NCBI RefSeq assembly: GCF_022803015.1
Contig: NZ_JAFKON010000006.1
Location: forward strand, 1-64,000
DNA: 64,000 nucleotides
From: Arthrobacter humicola
Lineage (GTDB): Bacteria > Actinomycetota > Actinomycetes > Actinomycetales > Micrococcaceae
Direction of reading: 5' to 3'
Part shown: positions 44,871-55,428 of the stretch, in pieces
Numbering within the stretch: position 1 is the stretch's first letter
How the letters are laid out: each line of letters begins with the position of its first letter
Translations under genes and position numbers: made by a program
The notes under the pieces: generated by a model
What the model was told of the DNA's origin: nothing
Database searches by the model: none
Seen by the model: only the letters and a program-made list of their open reading frames with translations

Positions 44871-45896
44871 TCAGCGGATCTCGATGCCCTGGCCCGCGAT
44901 GGTGTGTCCGATGACTGGATGGCCCGGCAATTCACCGACGACGAGTAGCCCGCCGGAGGTCTGTGCATCGGCGAGCAGGAGAAGATCGTCCTCCGTGACG
45001 CCCGCGGCGGCACGCAGGTAGGGCCGCACCCAGTCCAGGTTGCGCCGCGTTCCGCCGGAGACAAACCCATCGCGCAACGCGTCCCGGGCGCCGTCGACGT
45101 GCGGCACCGCTTTCCGGTCCACCACTGCCCCGACCCCGGAGGCCCGGCACATCTTGTACAGGTGTCCGAGCAAGCCAAAGCCCGTCACGTCCGTGGCTGC
45201 CCGCACACCGGCCGCCACCGCATCCTCGGCGGCGTCGCGGTTCAGGCGCGTCATCGTCTTTACTGCTTCGGTGAACACTTCGCCGGTCTGCTTGTGACGG
45301 TTGTTGAGCAGTCCGACGCCGATCGGTTTGGTGAGCGTGATGGGCAGCCCGGGCCGGGCGGCGTCGTTCCGCAGCAATCGGTCGGGGTGGACGACGCCGG
45401 TGACCGCCATGCCGTACTTCGGTTCCGGATCGTCGATAGTGTGTCCGCCTATGACCGGGCACCCTGCCTCGGCGGCCACGCTCAGGCCACCGCGGAGTAC
45501 CTCGGTCATCAATTCCAGCGGCAGTACGCCACGGGGCCAGCCGACGAGGTTAATCGCCATAATCGGGCGCCCGCCCATCGCGTAAATGTCGGAGAGCGCA
45601 TTGGCGGCGGCGATCCGGCCCCAATCGAAGGCGTCGTCTACCACGGGGGTGAAAAAGTCAGCGGTGGACAATACGGCCAGGTCCCCACGGACCAGAACGG
45701 CGGCTGCGTCGTCGCCGCTGTCAAGCCCGACCAGCACATCGGCGCCGGGCTGGCCGGTGAGTCCGCGTACCGCTTCTTCGAGTTCGCCGGGCGGAATCTT
45801 GCACGCGCAGCCGCCACCGTGGGCATAGCCGGTGAGCCGGAGAGTTCCGGCAGCACCGGTACCGAGTTGCTGGACTGGCGTCTGGGCCTCGTTCAC
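44871..45896 (-). CDS. selD: selenide, water dikinase
   Basis: Makes selenophosphate from selenide and ATP, the selenium donor for Sec-tRNA. The 341-residue protein has the catalytic GGGCACKIPP motif with Cys (not Sec) at the active position and the essential Lys. It also has GLDSGDDAAAV, STADFFTPVVDD metal ligands, and ATDVTGFGLLGHL. The start GTG 45896 has TACGCT 6 bases upstream. It is divergent from tRNA-Sec/selA/selB, with a 44-base shared promoter space. Confidence 0.93.
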   Translation of the reverse strand: MNEAQTPVQQLGTGAAGTLRLTGYAHGGGCACKIPPGELEEAVRGLTGQPGADVLVGLDSGDDAAAVLVRGDLAVLSTADFFTPVVDDAFDWGRIAAANALSDIYAMGGRPIMAINLVGWPRGVLPLELMTEVLRGGLSVAAEAGCPVIGGHTIDDPEPKYGMAVTGVVHPDRLLRNDAARPGLPITLTKPIGVGLLNNRHKQTGEVFTEAVKTMTRLNRDAAEDAVAAGVRAATDVTGFGLLGHLYKMCRASGVGAVVDRKAVPHVDGARDALRDGFVSGGTRRNLDWVRPYLRAAAGVTEDDLLLLADAQTSGGLLVVGELPGHPVIGHTIAGQGIEIR

Positions 45897-45902
45897 CCGC
45901 CT

Positions 45903-45908
45903 AGCGTA
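45903..45908 (-). promoter_or_regulatory. -10 element of a leaderless promoter (selD)
   Basis: TACGCT on the minus strand, 6 bases (AGGCGG) before GTG 45896. The spacer also resembles a Shine-Dalgarno, so this one is ambiguous. Confidence 0.4.
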
Positions 45909-45940
45909 CTCCTTCAGGCAACCCTGCTATATTGAGCCCC

Positions 45941-46035
45941 GGTGGCGTCCGGGTCCTGGTGGGCCCCCCGGTCTTCAAAACCGGTGCGGCCGAGCATCTC
46001 GGCCTGGCGGGTTCGATTCCCGTCCGCCACCGCCA
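45941..46035 (+). tRNA. selC: tRNA-Sec (anticodon TCA, 45975-45977)
   Basis: A 95-base tRNA including encoded CCA. Acceptor GGTGGCG pairs with CGCCACC, with an eighth T-C position unpaired. Anticodon stem-loop CCGGT-CTTCAAA-ACCGG, a long variable arm (GCGGCCGAGCATCTCGGCC region), and T arm GCGGG-TTCGATT-CCCGT. It reads UGA and serves fdhA. It sits 35 bases before the selA start. Confidence 0.93.
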
Positions 46036-46070
46036 ACTTCCGGCCCGAGCGCCGCGAGCAGAGGAGGGCT

Positions 46071-47402
46071 GTGGACCCGGTCGATCCCCGGCGCCTGATT
46101 CCGCGCACCGATGACCTGCTGGCTCTGCCGGCCGTCTCCAAGGCCCGGAGCAGGCTGAACGAGCGCGTCATCCGCAACCTCGTTCGTCAAATCCAGGATC
46201 AGGCACGGCGTGGTGAGCTCCCGCCCGGACAAGTGGAAGGAACACTGATCGCCGCCGTAGCCGACCGCACGGCGACGACCCTTCGTCCGGTGCTCAACGC
46301 AACCGGCGTCATCGTCCATACCAACCTCGGCCGTGCTCCACTTTCTGAAGACGCGGTGGAAGCTGTTATCGCGGCCAGCGGCTACGTTGACGTGGAGCTC
46401 GACTTGGCAACCGGCAGCCGGAGCGGGCGCGGCGCCGGGGCGCGCGCTGCATTACTCGCCGCCTGTCCCGCGGCTGAGGATGCGCTGGTGGTGAACAACG
46501 GCGCCGCAGCGCTGGTGTTGGCCACGACTGCCTTGGCCGCCGGCCGGGAGGTGGTGGTGAGCCGCGGGGAACTGGTCGAGATCGGTGCCGGCTTCAGGCT
46601 GACCGACTTAATGGAGTCGACGGGGGCGAAGCTACGCGAGGTAGGTACGACCAACCGCACCCACCTACACGACTACGCCGGTGCTCTGGGGTCGAACACC
46701 GGGTGCGTACTCAAGGTCCATCCCAGCAACTTCCGGGTCGATGGATTTACCTCCACTGTCCCGTTGCACGAAATCAGCCCGCTGACCGTCGCCCACGGGG
46801 TACCTCTGGTGGCCGACCTGGGCAGCGGGCTCTTGTCGCCCGACCCTTTCCTGCCGGAGGAGCCGGACGCCGCCTCCGCCTTGGTGAGCGGAGCCGACGT
46901 CGTGATCGCCAGCGGTGACAAGCTACTCGGCGGCCCACAGGCTGGCTTGCTGCTGGGCCGCAAGGAAATCATCACGCGGTTGGCCCGCCACCCGCTCGCC
47001 CGTGCGGTCCGGGCTGACAAACTCGCCCTTGCCGCCTTGGAAGCCACGCTGGCGGGCGGCCCGCCGCCGGTTGTCCGGGCCCTGCACGCCGACGCCGGGC
47101 ACTTGCAGCGCCGCACGGACCGGCTCGCCCGGGAACTCGACGTGCCCGTGGTGTCCCATGACGGTCGGGTAGGTGGCGGCGGCGCCCCGGGAGTGCCTCT
47201 GCCGGGATGGGCACTACGGCTCCCAGAGGGACTCGCAGGACTTTTGCGCACCGGTGATCCGGCTGTGCTGCCACGCGTCAACGATGGCTCGTGCCTTATC
47301 GATCTGCGCTGCATCGCCCCGGCGGATGACGACAGGATTCTCGACGCGATACGGAAAGCGCTGGCAGCCTTCAAGGCCGCGGACGCAGGCGGGGTGGGCT
47401 GA
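46071..47402 (+). CDS. selA: L-seryl-tRNA(Sec) selenium transferase
   Basis: PLP enzyme (443 residues) that converts Ser-tRNA-Sec to Sec-tRNA-Sec using selenophosphate. The PLP lysine is in ASGDKLLGGPQAG at about 282-294. Other conserved blocks are NATGVIVHTNLGRAPLS and the GVPLVADLGSGL strand. The start GTG 46071 is chosen because GAGGAGGG precedes it; the frame extends upstream but would overlap the tRNA gene. selB begins 3 bases after its stop. Confidence 0.93.
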   Translation: MDPVDPRRLIPRTDDLLALPAVSKARSRLNERVIRNLVRQIQDQARRGELPPGQVEGTLIAAVADRTATTLRPVLNATGVIVHTNLGRAPLSEDAVEAVIAASGYVDVELDLATGSRSGRGAGARAALLAACPAAEDALVVNNGAAALVLATTALAAGREVVVSRGELVEIGAGFRLTDLMESTGAKLREVGTTNRTHLHDYAGALGSNTGCVLKVHPSNFRVDGFTSTVPLHEISPLTVAHGVPLVADLGSGLLSPDPFLPEEPDAASALVSGADVVIASGDKLLGGPQAGLLLGRKEIITRLARHPLARAVRADKLALAALEATLAGGPPPVVRALHADAGHLQRRTDRLARELDVPVVSHDGRVGGGGAPGVPLPGWALRLPEGLAGLLRTGDPAVLPRVNDGSCLIDLRCIAPADDDRILDAIRKALAAFKAADAGGVG

Positions 47403-47405
47403 GGA

Positions 47406-49202
47406 GTGTACGTCGTAGCCACCGCCGGGCACGTCGATTCCGGCAAAAGCACCCTAGTTCGCGCCCTCACCGGCATGGAGCCGGACCGTTGGGAGGAAGA
47501 ACGGCGCCGCGGGCTGACCATCGACCTAGGTTACGCCTGGACCACGTTCCCGTCCGGACAGAATGTAGCGTTCGTCGACGTACCGGGCCACGAACGCTTC
47601 CTGGGAAACATGCTTGCCGGAATCGGACCGGCCCCGGTGGTCTGCTTCGTCGTCGCCGCGGACGAGGGTTGGCAGGCACAGTCAAGTGATCACCGGGATG
47701 CCGTCGCTGCGCTTGGAATAGAACACGGCGTGGTCGTGCTAAGCCGTGCGGACCGGGCGTCCAGCCGTCGGATCGCGGACGTGCTCTCGCGGACCCGCAC
47801 GGAGCTGGCCGGCACGGGCCTGAGGGAAGCCCCCGCAGTTGCCGTATCCGCTATTGACGGGACCGGTCTGGCCGACCTGCGTTCAGCACTCGACGGCGTC
47901 CTGGCCAGCGTGCCCGCCCCCGCCACCTCAGGGCGGGTCCGGTTGTGGGTTGACCGCTCGTTCACGATTTCCGGTTCGGGAACGGTAGTGACCGGAACGC
48001 TGGCGGCAGGAACACTCGAACGGGGTGACCGGCTCCAGCTGCTCAGCCACGACGGTTCCCGGGCCGTGGTGGTCCGCGGTTTGCAAAGCAGGGACACGGC
48101 CTTTGCGTCCGTGCAGCCCGTCAGCCGGGTGGCGTTGAACCTACGGGACGTTGCCGCCACGGACATCCGCCGGGGAGATGCGCTGCTGACCCCGGATGCG
48201 TGGCCCACGACCGGCGTCGTCGGTATTCAGCGCACGACAGGGTTGGCCTATACGGCTGTGCCCGAACAGCTCATGGTGCACGTTGGCACCGCGTCCGTGC
48301 CTGCCCGTTTACGGCCATTCGGCGCGGATCACGCCCGGCTCGTCCTTGACAGGCAACTGCCCCTCGTTCTCGGCGACCGGCTGGTGCTGCGCGACCCCGG
48401 AAGCCGGTCAGTGCTGGGTGGGGCGCGTATCCTCGACGCCGATCCGCCTGCCCTGCGGCGGCGGGGAGACGGCGCCCGCTGGGCGGAGCGGCTTTCCGGC
48501 CTCGACCCCGCCGGCGACGTGCTCGGTGAAGTCGCCGCCCGCGGAGCAGTTCGGGCAGAACACCTTCACCGGCTGGGGCTGTTGCCCGGTCCCGAGACGG
48601 CCGCGCCCCCGGAGGTCCAGGTCATCGGTGATTGGTGGGTGCATGCGCCTGTCCTCGAGGCATGGCAGGAACGGCTGCGCGCCGCGGTCCAGGCATTGCA
48701 GGAACGTGACCCGCTGGCCGCCGGAATGTCCTTGGGCGCGGCGCGGGACCTACTGCAGTTGCCCGAGGAGAGACTGCTGTCCCACGTCATCCGCGGCGCA
48801 CGGCTGGAAGCGGAGGGCGGCCACGTCCGGCTGCCTGGCAGCCGAGATTCTCTCGGCGCCGCAGAGCCAGCGATCGCCGAGGTGGAGCGCACGCTGACCG
48901 CACATCCGTTTCACGCCCCCGAAGCCCAGGAGTTGGCCGCACTGGGCTTGGGCGCCCGCGAGCTCGCGGCGGCGGAGCGCACCGGGCGTCTGCTGCGGTT
49001 GCGCGATGGGGTGGTTCTACTGCCGACGGCCCCCGCCCTAGCGATGCGCCTACTGGCCGGTCTGGAGCAGCCCTTCACCACGAGCCAAGCACGCCAGACT
49101 CTGGGCACGACCCGTCGAGTCGCAGTCCCGTTGCTTGAACATCTGGACTCTCGCGGCTGGACCCGGCGCCTTGATGCCGGTCACCGGACTGTGGCGCGTT
49201 GA
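47406..49202 (+). CDS. selB: selenocysteine-specific elongation factor
   Basis: EF-Tu-like GTPase (598 residues) that carries Sec-tRNA-Sec to UGA and binds SECIS through C-terminal winged helices (about 400-598). G1 AGHVDSGKST is at 7-16 (Ser where His is usual), the switch region RRRGLTIDLGY at 33-43, and G3 DVPGH at 58-62. G4 reads SRAD (113-116) where most SelB have TKxD or NKxD, so the guanine contact is degenerate. It starts at GTG with GAGGA immediately upstream, overlapping the selA stop. It ends 48 bases before the ychF stop, convergently. Confidence 0.92.
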   Translation: MYVVATAGHVDSGKSTLVRALTGMEPDRWEEERRRGLTIDLGYAWTTFPSGQNVAFVDVPGHERFLGNMLAGIGPAPVVCFVVAADEGWQAQSSDHRDAVAALGIEHGVVVLSRADRASSRRIADVLSRTRTELAGTGLREAPAVAVSAIDGTGLADLRSALDGVLASVPAPATSGRVRLWVDRSFTISGSGTVVTGTLAAGTLERGDRLQLLSHDGSRAVVVRGLQSRDTAFASVQPVSRVALNLRDVAATDIRRGDALLTPDAWPTTGVVGIQRTTGLAYTAVPEQLMVHVGTASVPARLRPFGADHARLVLDRQLPLVLGDRLVLRDPGSRSVLGGARILDADPPALRRRGDGARWAERLSGLDPAGDVLGEVAARGAVRAEHLHRLGLLPGPETAAPPEVQVIGDWWVHAPVLEAWQERLRAAVQALQERDPLAAGMSLGAARDLLQLPEERLLSHVIRGARLEAEGGHVRLPGSRDSLGAAEPAIAEVERTLTAHPFHAPEAQELAALGLGARELAAAERTGRLLRLRDGVVLLPTAPALAMRLLAGLEQPFTTSQARQTLGTTRRVAVPLLEHLDSRGWTRRLDAGHRTVAR

Positions 49203-49250
49203 GCCGCACTTTCTGGCCCCGCGCCTCTAAGGCCTCAGAGAGGTCAGGAA

Positions 49251-50336
<1,086 letters not shown>

Positions 50337-50344
50337 GAGCATAT

Positions 50345-50350
50345 ATTCTA
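50345..50350 (-). promoter_or_regulatory. -10 element of a leaderless promoter (ychF)
   Basis: TAGAAT on the minus strand, 8 bases before GTG 50336. An ATG also lies between (50342), but the GTG fits family length. Confidence 0.5.
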
Positions 50351-50556
50351 CCCGCACCAGCGGCCAGCCGTTGCTGCGGGCCCGTGGCTACACCTGTGGG
50401 GCGGCAGGGTGCCGGCGCGGGCGCGGGGCGGTGTGGGGGCGGTCGCGGGGCGATGTCGGGGTGTTGCGGCGGGTACATCCCACGGTGTCCCGGGATGTTC
50501 CGGGTGTTCCGGGCGTCGAAACCAAAACTGTCACAGGGGCATGCCACAGTGAAGGC

Positions 50557-51795
50557 ATGGAAGCTTTTTCACTGATTCTCGCCCTGCTCATGCTGCTTAC
50601 GGGCGCCGTCACGGGCGCCGCCGTCGTCTATGTCCTGCTGCGCCGGCGCTACCTGGCCGTGGAACAGGACTTCGACGGCGTGTCAGCCCGGCTGTCCGAC
50701 GTCAGCGCCCAGTTCGCCGCCGCCGACGCCGAGAGGCGCCTGCTCGCGGCCCAGAACCGCGAGCTCGGCGAGTCCCGGAACCATGACGGCAGTGTGCTCC
50801 GTGCGCTGGCGCCCGTGGCGGAAAAGCTCACCGCCGTGCAGCAGCAGGTATCCCTGCTCGAACGCGACCGGCTGGAGCAGTACGGCCAGCTGGCCCAGCA
50901 ACTGCAGGAGGCCCGCCTGTCCGATGAGCAGCTGCTTCGGTCCACGCATGCGCTGGAGTCCGCCCTGCGCTCCAACAGCGCCCGCGGCCAGTGGGGCGAG
51001 GTCCAGCTGCGCCGGGTGGTCGAGGCGGCAGGCATGCTGCGGCACGTGGACTTCCACGAACAGCTCCACAGCGGGCAGGCCCACAGCTCCGGCACGGACG
51101 GCAGCCTCCGGCCCGACCTCGTGGTGCAGCTGCCCGGCGACAAGCAGCTGGTGGTCGACGCAAAGGTCCCTCTGGCGTCGTACCTTGCCGCCCAGGACCT
51201 CGGCGCCGGCCAGGCGGGCCAGCAGTCCTCGCAGCTGCCCGGCGGCCAGCAGGCGCACCTCGCCGCCCATGCCAAGGCCCTAAAGGCCCATGTGGACGCG
51301 CTGGGCAGCAAGAAGTACTGGGACATCCCAGGCAACTCTCCGGAACTGGTGGTCTGCTTCCTGCCGGCGGAATCGATCCTGGCCGCCGCCCTCACAGCCG
51401 ACCCGGCCCTGCTGGACTACGCACTGGCCAAGAACGTCGTCCTGGCCTCCCCCGGGACCCTGCTGGCGGTGCTGAAGTCGGTGGCGTTCACGTGGCGGCA
51501 GGACGTGTTGACGGACAGCGCCCGGGAACTCTTCGAGCTCGCCCGGCAGCTCTACGACCGGATGGGCACGCTCGGCGAGAACGTCACCAAGCTGGGGTCC
51601 TCGCTGAAGACCTCGGTTGAGCGGTACAACTCCATGGTCGGGACCCTTGAGGCCCGCGTCCTGCCCACCGCGAGGAAACTCAACGCCCTGGAAACCGCCG
51701 GACTGGCCACTCCCCCCGCCGTCGAAGTCACACCGCGGGCAGTCGCAGCCCCGGAACTTCAGTCCCGTGACGAGTCAGAAGAGTCCGCGGCCTAG
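50557..51795 (+). CDS. rmuC: DNA recombination protein RmuC
   Basis: A 412-residue RmuC-family protein, linked to limiting inversions at short inverted repeats. A single N-terminal membrane helix (4-28) is followed by a long coiled coil (about 30-130). The nuclease-like RmuC domain spans about 140-365, with RGQWGEVQLRRVVEAAGML, RPDLVVQLPGDKQLVVDAKVPL (PD-(D/E)xK-like DxxxxLPGxxxxVVDAK) and KKYWDIPGNSPELVVCFLPAE. ATG 50557 fits the domain start; the longer upstream frame is unlikely. A tandem repeat array follows it. Confidence 0.92.
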   Translation: MEAFSLILALLMLLTGAVTGAAVVYVLLRRRYLAVEQDFDGVSARLSDVSAQFAAADAERRLLAAQNRELGESRNHDGSVLRALAPVAEKLTAVQQQVSLLERDRLEQYGQLAQQLQEARLSDEQLLRSTHALESALRSNSARGQWGEVQLRRVVEAAGMLRHVDFHEQLHSGQAHSSGTDGSLRPDLVVQLPGDKQLVVDAKVPLASYLAAQDLGAGQAGQQSSQLPGGQQAHLAAHAKALKAHVDALGSKKYWDIPGNSPELVVCFLPAESILAAALTADPALLDYALAKNVVLASPGTLLAVLKSVAFTWRQDVLTDSARELFELARQLYDRMGTLGENVTKLGSSLKTSVERYNSMVGTLEARVLPTARKLNALETAGLATPPAVEVTPRAVAAPELQSRDESEESAA

Positions 51796-51821
51796 GTGCA
51801 CTGCGCCTGGGTCTCAGCGCC

Positions 51822-51923
51822 CAAGGACTGTCCAGTACCAAGGACTGTTCGGTGCCCAGCACTGTTCGGTGCCCAGCACTGTCCAGTGCTTTGGACTGTT
51901 CGGGGCCTAGGACTGTTCGGGGC
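51822..51923. repeat. six-copy 17-bp tandem array between rmuC and ispH
   Basis: Units start at 51822, 51839, 51856, 51873, 51890 and 51907, consensus CCAGCACTGTTCGGTGC with CAAGGACTG and CTAGGACTG variants. The last unit contains the ispH stop and final codons. Confidence 0.9.
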
Positions 51924-52995
51924 GGGTGCCGCGGCCCCCGAGGGCGCGGGTGACGTCGCCGGCCTGCTTCAGGGTGGCCCGGAGCTCCTTCGGCAGGGAG
52001 AACAGGAGGTCTTCCTCGGCCGTGACGACTTCCTCGACCGATCCGTAGCCGTAGTCGGCGAGGAGCCGCAGCACGTCCTTGACGAGGACTTCCGGGACGG
52101 AGGCCCCCGACGTCACGCCCACCGTGGCGACGCCCTCGAACCACGTCTCGTCAACCTCATTGGCGAAGTCGACCCGGTAGGAGGCCTTGGCGCCGTATTC
52201 CAGTGCCACCTCCACGAGGCGGACGGAGTTTGAGGAGTTGGCGGAGCCCACCACGATCACCAGATCCGCCTGGGGCGAAATCTTCTTGATGGCCACCTGG
52301 CGGTTGGTGGTGGCGTAGCAGATGTCGTCGCTGGGCGGGTCCTGCAGGGTGGGGAACCGCTGCTTGAGCAGGCGTACGGTCTCCATGGTTTCGTCCACGC
52401 TGAGGGTGGTCTGCGAGAGCCAGATGACCTTTTCCGGGTCGCGGACCGTGACCTTGTCGACCTCGTGCGGGCCGTTGATGATCTGGATGTGTTCGGGGGC
52501 CTCGCCGGCGGTGCCTTCGACTTCCTCATGGCCGTCGTGGCCGATCAGCAGGATGTCGAAGTCATCCTTGGCGAACCGGACGGCTTCGCGGTGCACCTTG
52601 GTGACCAGCGGGCAGGTCGCGTCAATGGTGCGCAGGCCGCGGTCCTCGGCGGACTGGACGACGGCGGGCGAGACTCCGTGCGCGGAAAAGATCACGAGGG
52701 CGCCTTCCGGGACCTCGTCGGTTTCATCGACGAAGATGGCGCCCTTTTCCTCCAGTGAGCTGACCACATGGACGTTGTGCACGATCTGCTTACGGACGTA
52801 GACCGGCGGGCCGTAGTGTTCCAGGGCCTTTTCCACCGCGATGACTGCACGGTCCACGCCGGCACAGTAGCCGCGCGGGGCTGCCAGAAGGACCTTTTTG
52901 GGACCGGCGACCGGGGCCGCGGCCAGGACGTCTTCCGGTGAACGCCGCCTGCGCGGAACGGATGGCATCGGAACGGAGACAGCGGTGGTGGTCAT
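51907..52995 (-). CDS. ispH: 4-hydroxy-3-methylbut-2-enyl diphosphate reductase
   Basis: Iron-sulfur enzyme of the MEP isoprenoid pathway, 362 residues. The three cluster cysteines are in [11 protein letters not shown] (Cys44), [11 protein letters not shown] and [11 protein letters not shown]. Conserved histidines occur in the VHNVHVV and SAHGVSP blocks. The ATG is preceded by GGGAG. The C-terminal residues RPEQS are encoded by a unit of the 17-bp tandem array. Confidence 0.95.
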   Translation of the reverse strand: MTTTAVSVPMPSVPRRRRSPEDVLAAAPVAGPKKVLLAAPRGYCAGVDRAVIAVEKALEHYGPPVYVRKQIVHNVHVVSSLEEKGAIFVDETDEVPEGALVIFSAHGVSPAVVQSAEDRGLRTIDATCPLVTKVHREAVRFAKDDFDILLIGHDGHEEVEGTAGEAPEHIQIINGPHEVDKVTVRDPEKVIWLSQTTLSVDETMETVRLLKQRFPTLQDPPSDDICYATTNRQVAIKKISPQADLVIVVGSANSSNSVRLVEVALEYGAKASYRVDFANEVDETWFEGVATVGVTSGASVPEVLVKDVLRLLADYGYGSVEEVVTAEEDLLFSLPKELRATLKQAGDVTRALGGRGTRPEQS

Positions 52996-53004
52996 GCTCC
53001 CATG

Positions 53005-53865
53005 CTACCGGTGTTCAATCCTGCCCCGTTTGCGCGCGCCGGCGACCCGGACAGCCACTCCCGTGGCTACCAGTGCTGCTCCCGCGACGGCAGCAGCGAC
53101 GATCCACTGGCCGAAGCTGGCAGAGCACGCCGCGACGAACTCGTTCTTGAACAGCTCCGCCACATCGTTGCCGCTCGAGGTCCCGGCGACCGCGGCGCCG
53201 GCGGCATCGCTGGCCAGCTTCCATACCCCCGCGAGCACCAGCGTTCCAACGCCCATTCCGACCAGCACGGTCCACCGGCGTCGGGCCGCAACGAACGCCA
53301 GAATGAAGGCGATGGCCGAGCCGACGGCAACGGCGTAGCCCATCGGGGCGTAGACGGTAACGCGTTCGATCATCTGGCGCTGGTCGGACTGCCCGATATG
53401 GATCAGCACCTGGCCGGGCGCCTCCAGCGGAAGGGTGGTCGCCGCAGTGACCTGCTTGGCCACCAGCCCGGCAAGCGGCGCGACATCCAGGGTGAGCGAG
53501 GACGTGCCGTCAACCTCCGGCGGCAGCGTGCTGGGGTCCGCGAGCGTGAGGCGGTGGCTCCTGCGCAGGGTTTCAGCCCAGGCGTCGGGGTAGCCGGGCA
53601 GTCCCGTCAGCGAGCGCGCCGCGCTGTCCAGGACCGGCCGGGCCAGCTCCGTGAAGGCTTCGGGAATGCCGGCGCTGGCGGCCAGTCCGTCGACGGCGGC
53701 CGCGGCCAGCCGCTGCTGGAACGCCGGGTCCTTGCCCAGCGGCGCGGTCAGGGCGACGAAGCCCTCTTCCTGGACGATGTTCTGGTCCACCCACATGGCT
53801 GGAACGGCGACGGCTGCCATCAGGAGCCCGATGAGGACGGCGACGGCAGAGACAAAAGTGCGCAA
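53005..53865 (-). CDS. hypothetical membrane protein
   Basis: A 286-residue protein from TTG 53865, chosen because AGGA lies 7 bases upstream and the residue run from there starts directly with helix 1 (FVSAVAVLIGLLMAAVAVPAM). A large extracytoplasmic domain follows (about 30-180). A cluster of helices lies at about 185-280 (YAVAVGSAIAFILAFV, VLVGMGVGTLVLAGVWKLA, WIVAAAVAGAALVATGVAV), with a basic C-tail. I recognise no family. Confidence 0.7.
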   Translation of the reverse strand: MRTFVSAVAVLIGLLMAAVAVPAMWVDQNIVQEEGFVALTAPLGKDPAFQQRLAAAAVDGLAASAGIPEAFTELARPVLDSAARSLTGLPGYPDAWAETLRRSHRLTLADPSTLPPEVDGTSSLTLDVAPLAGLVAKQVTAATTLPLEAPGQVLIHIGQSDQRQMIERVTVYAPMGYAVAVGSAIAFILAFVAARRRWTVLVGMGVGTLVLAGVWKLASDAAGAAVAGTSSGNDVAELFKNEFVAACSASFGQWIVAAAVAGAALVATGVAVRVAGARKRGRIEHR

Positions 53866-54119
53866 GGGATTCCTAGGAGGTTGATGGCATCCCTCCCATC
53901 CTAGGGCGGGGCCGGGCGCGGCCATAAAGTCGGACCCCGGTGGTAGAGCTATGGATAGAGTTGACAGAGACAACTTCCGGCTGCCGGCCGGCCCACCCGC
54001 CGGGAAGCGGGCCGCCGGCAGTCCCGGTGTAAGGACATGCAGTAACCGGCACGCAGCAAAGGAACGCACACATATGCACAAGGCACTCCACCAGGCACTT
54101 CCGGCCATGGAGCCCACGC

Positions 54120-55406
54120 ATGCCTGAGGACGCGGCGGCAGCAACCACGCTACCGGCCACCGCGGCCGAAACCAGTCCGGACAACCCCTGGCCGCTGCAG
54201 TTGCTGTCCCAGAAGCTCAAGATGCATATCGACCGCGCGCCCTCGGCGTGGGTTGAGGGGCAGGTAATCGAGCTCAACCGGCGTGGCAGCAACGCCTACC
54301 TGACACTGCGGGACATCGACGCCGAAATCTCGTTGCCGGCATCGGTCTGGACCACAGTGCTGGACCGCCAGGCCGCCCCGCTCGAACGCGGTTCCCGGGT
54401 TGTAGCCCTGATCAAGGCAGAATTTTGGCTCAAGACGGGCCGGCTGAACATGTCCGTGAAGGACATCCGGCCCGTGGGCCTCGGCGACCTCCTGGCCAGG
54501 ATCGAGCGGCTGCGCCAGGCCCTCGCCGCCGAAGGACTCTTTGCCGATTCCCGCAAAAAGCGGCTTCCCCTGCTCCCGCACCGGATCGGCCTGATCACCG
54601 GCCGCGACTCTGACGCCAAGAAGGATGTGCTGCGCAATGCCGCCCTGCGCTGGCCGGCCGTCGAATTCGAGATCCGCGAAGTAGCGGTCCAGGGGAACAC
54701 CGCCGTAGCCCAGATGATCGCGGCCTTGCGGGAACTCGACGCCCACCCCGTGGTCGACGTCATCGTCATCGCCCGCGGCGGGGGCGCCCTCGAGGACCTG
54801 TTGCCGTTCAGCAGCGAGGAGCTCATCCGGGCCGTCGCTGACGCGTCCACCCCTGTGGTGAGCGCGATCGGGCACGAAGCGGACCGGCCTATCCTCGATG
54901 ACGTCGCAGACCTCAGGGCATCAACGCCCACCGACGCCGCGAAGAGGATAGTTCCCGACGTCGCCGAGGAGCTTGTCAGGGTCCGGCAGGCACGGGACCA
55001 GCTCCGTCGCGGAGTCACCCGGCTCGTTGAACGCGAGGGCGACCGGCTGGCCTCCCTGCGTTCGCGCCCCGTGCTGCTCTCCCCCGACGTCATGATCAGC
55101 CAGCGCCACGAGGACGTCGAACGGCTCAAGATCCGCTCGCACTCGGCGATCAGCGCCGCCGTCGTGCGGGCAGCGGACCAACTGGTCCACCTCAAGGCGC
55201 AGGTGCGTGCACTCTCGCCGCAAAAGACACTGGATCGCGGCTACGCAGTGGTCCAGCTCGCCGGCGCCGGGAACGCCCCCGCAGCGCACCGGGACGTTGT
55301 GCGCCATCCGTCCCAGGCGCCCGCCGGCACGGACCTCACGGTTCGGGTGGCCGGCGGCCGGTTCACCGCCCAATCCACCGGCGGCCAGGAACCGGCCGAG
55401 GAATAA
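54120..55406 (+). CDS. xseA: exodeoxyribonuclease VII large subunit
   Basis: Catalytic subunit (428 residues) of the single-strand exonuclease VII. The N-terminal OB fold (about 25-125) contains VEGQVIELNRRGSNAYLTLRD. The catalytic domain has GLITGRDSDAKKDVLRN and the conserved ARGGGALEDLLPFSSEEL, followed by SAIGHEADRPILDDVADLRASTPT. A coiled-coil region precedes the C-terminal LDRGYAVVQ segment. GGAG lies 7 bases before ATG 54120. xseB follows after a repeat-bearing 138-base gap. Confidence 0.95.
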   Translation: MPEDAAAATTLPATAAETSPDNPWPLQLLSQKLKMHIDRAPSAWVEGQVIELNRRGSNAYLTLRDIDAEISLPASVWTTVLDRQAAPLERGSRVVALIKAEFWLKTGRLNMSVKDIRPVGLGDLLARIERLRQALAAEGLFADSRKKRLPLLPHRIGLITGRDSDAKKDVLRNAALRWPAVEFEIREVAVQGNTAVAQMIAALRELDAHPVVDVIVIARGGGALEDLLPFSSEELIRAVADASTPVVSAIGHEADRPILDDVADLRASTPTDAAKRIVPDVAEELVRVRQARDQLRRGVTRLVEREGDRLASLRSRPVLLSPDVMISQRHEDVERLKIRSHSAISAAVVRAADQLVHLKAQVRALSPQKTLDRGYAVVQLAGAGNAPAAHRDVVRHPSQAPAGTDLTVRVAGGRFTAQSTGGQEPAEE

Positions 55407-55428
55407 CCCAGGCGGACGGTCGTGGCCA

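Noticed and set aside
44871..45896. SelD as a second selenoprotein
   Set aside because: The active-site codon is TGC (Cys in GGGCACKIPP), and no in-frame TGA occurs there.
45941..46035. tRNA-Sec as the island attachment site
   Set aside because: I found no second copy of its 3' end in the window; the ychF end is duplicated instead.
45942..46070. Upstream extension of selA
   Set aside because: It would overlap the tRNA-Sec gene; a Shine-Dalgarno and family length support GTG 46071.
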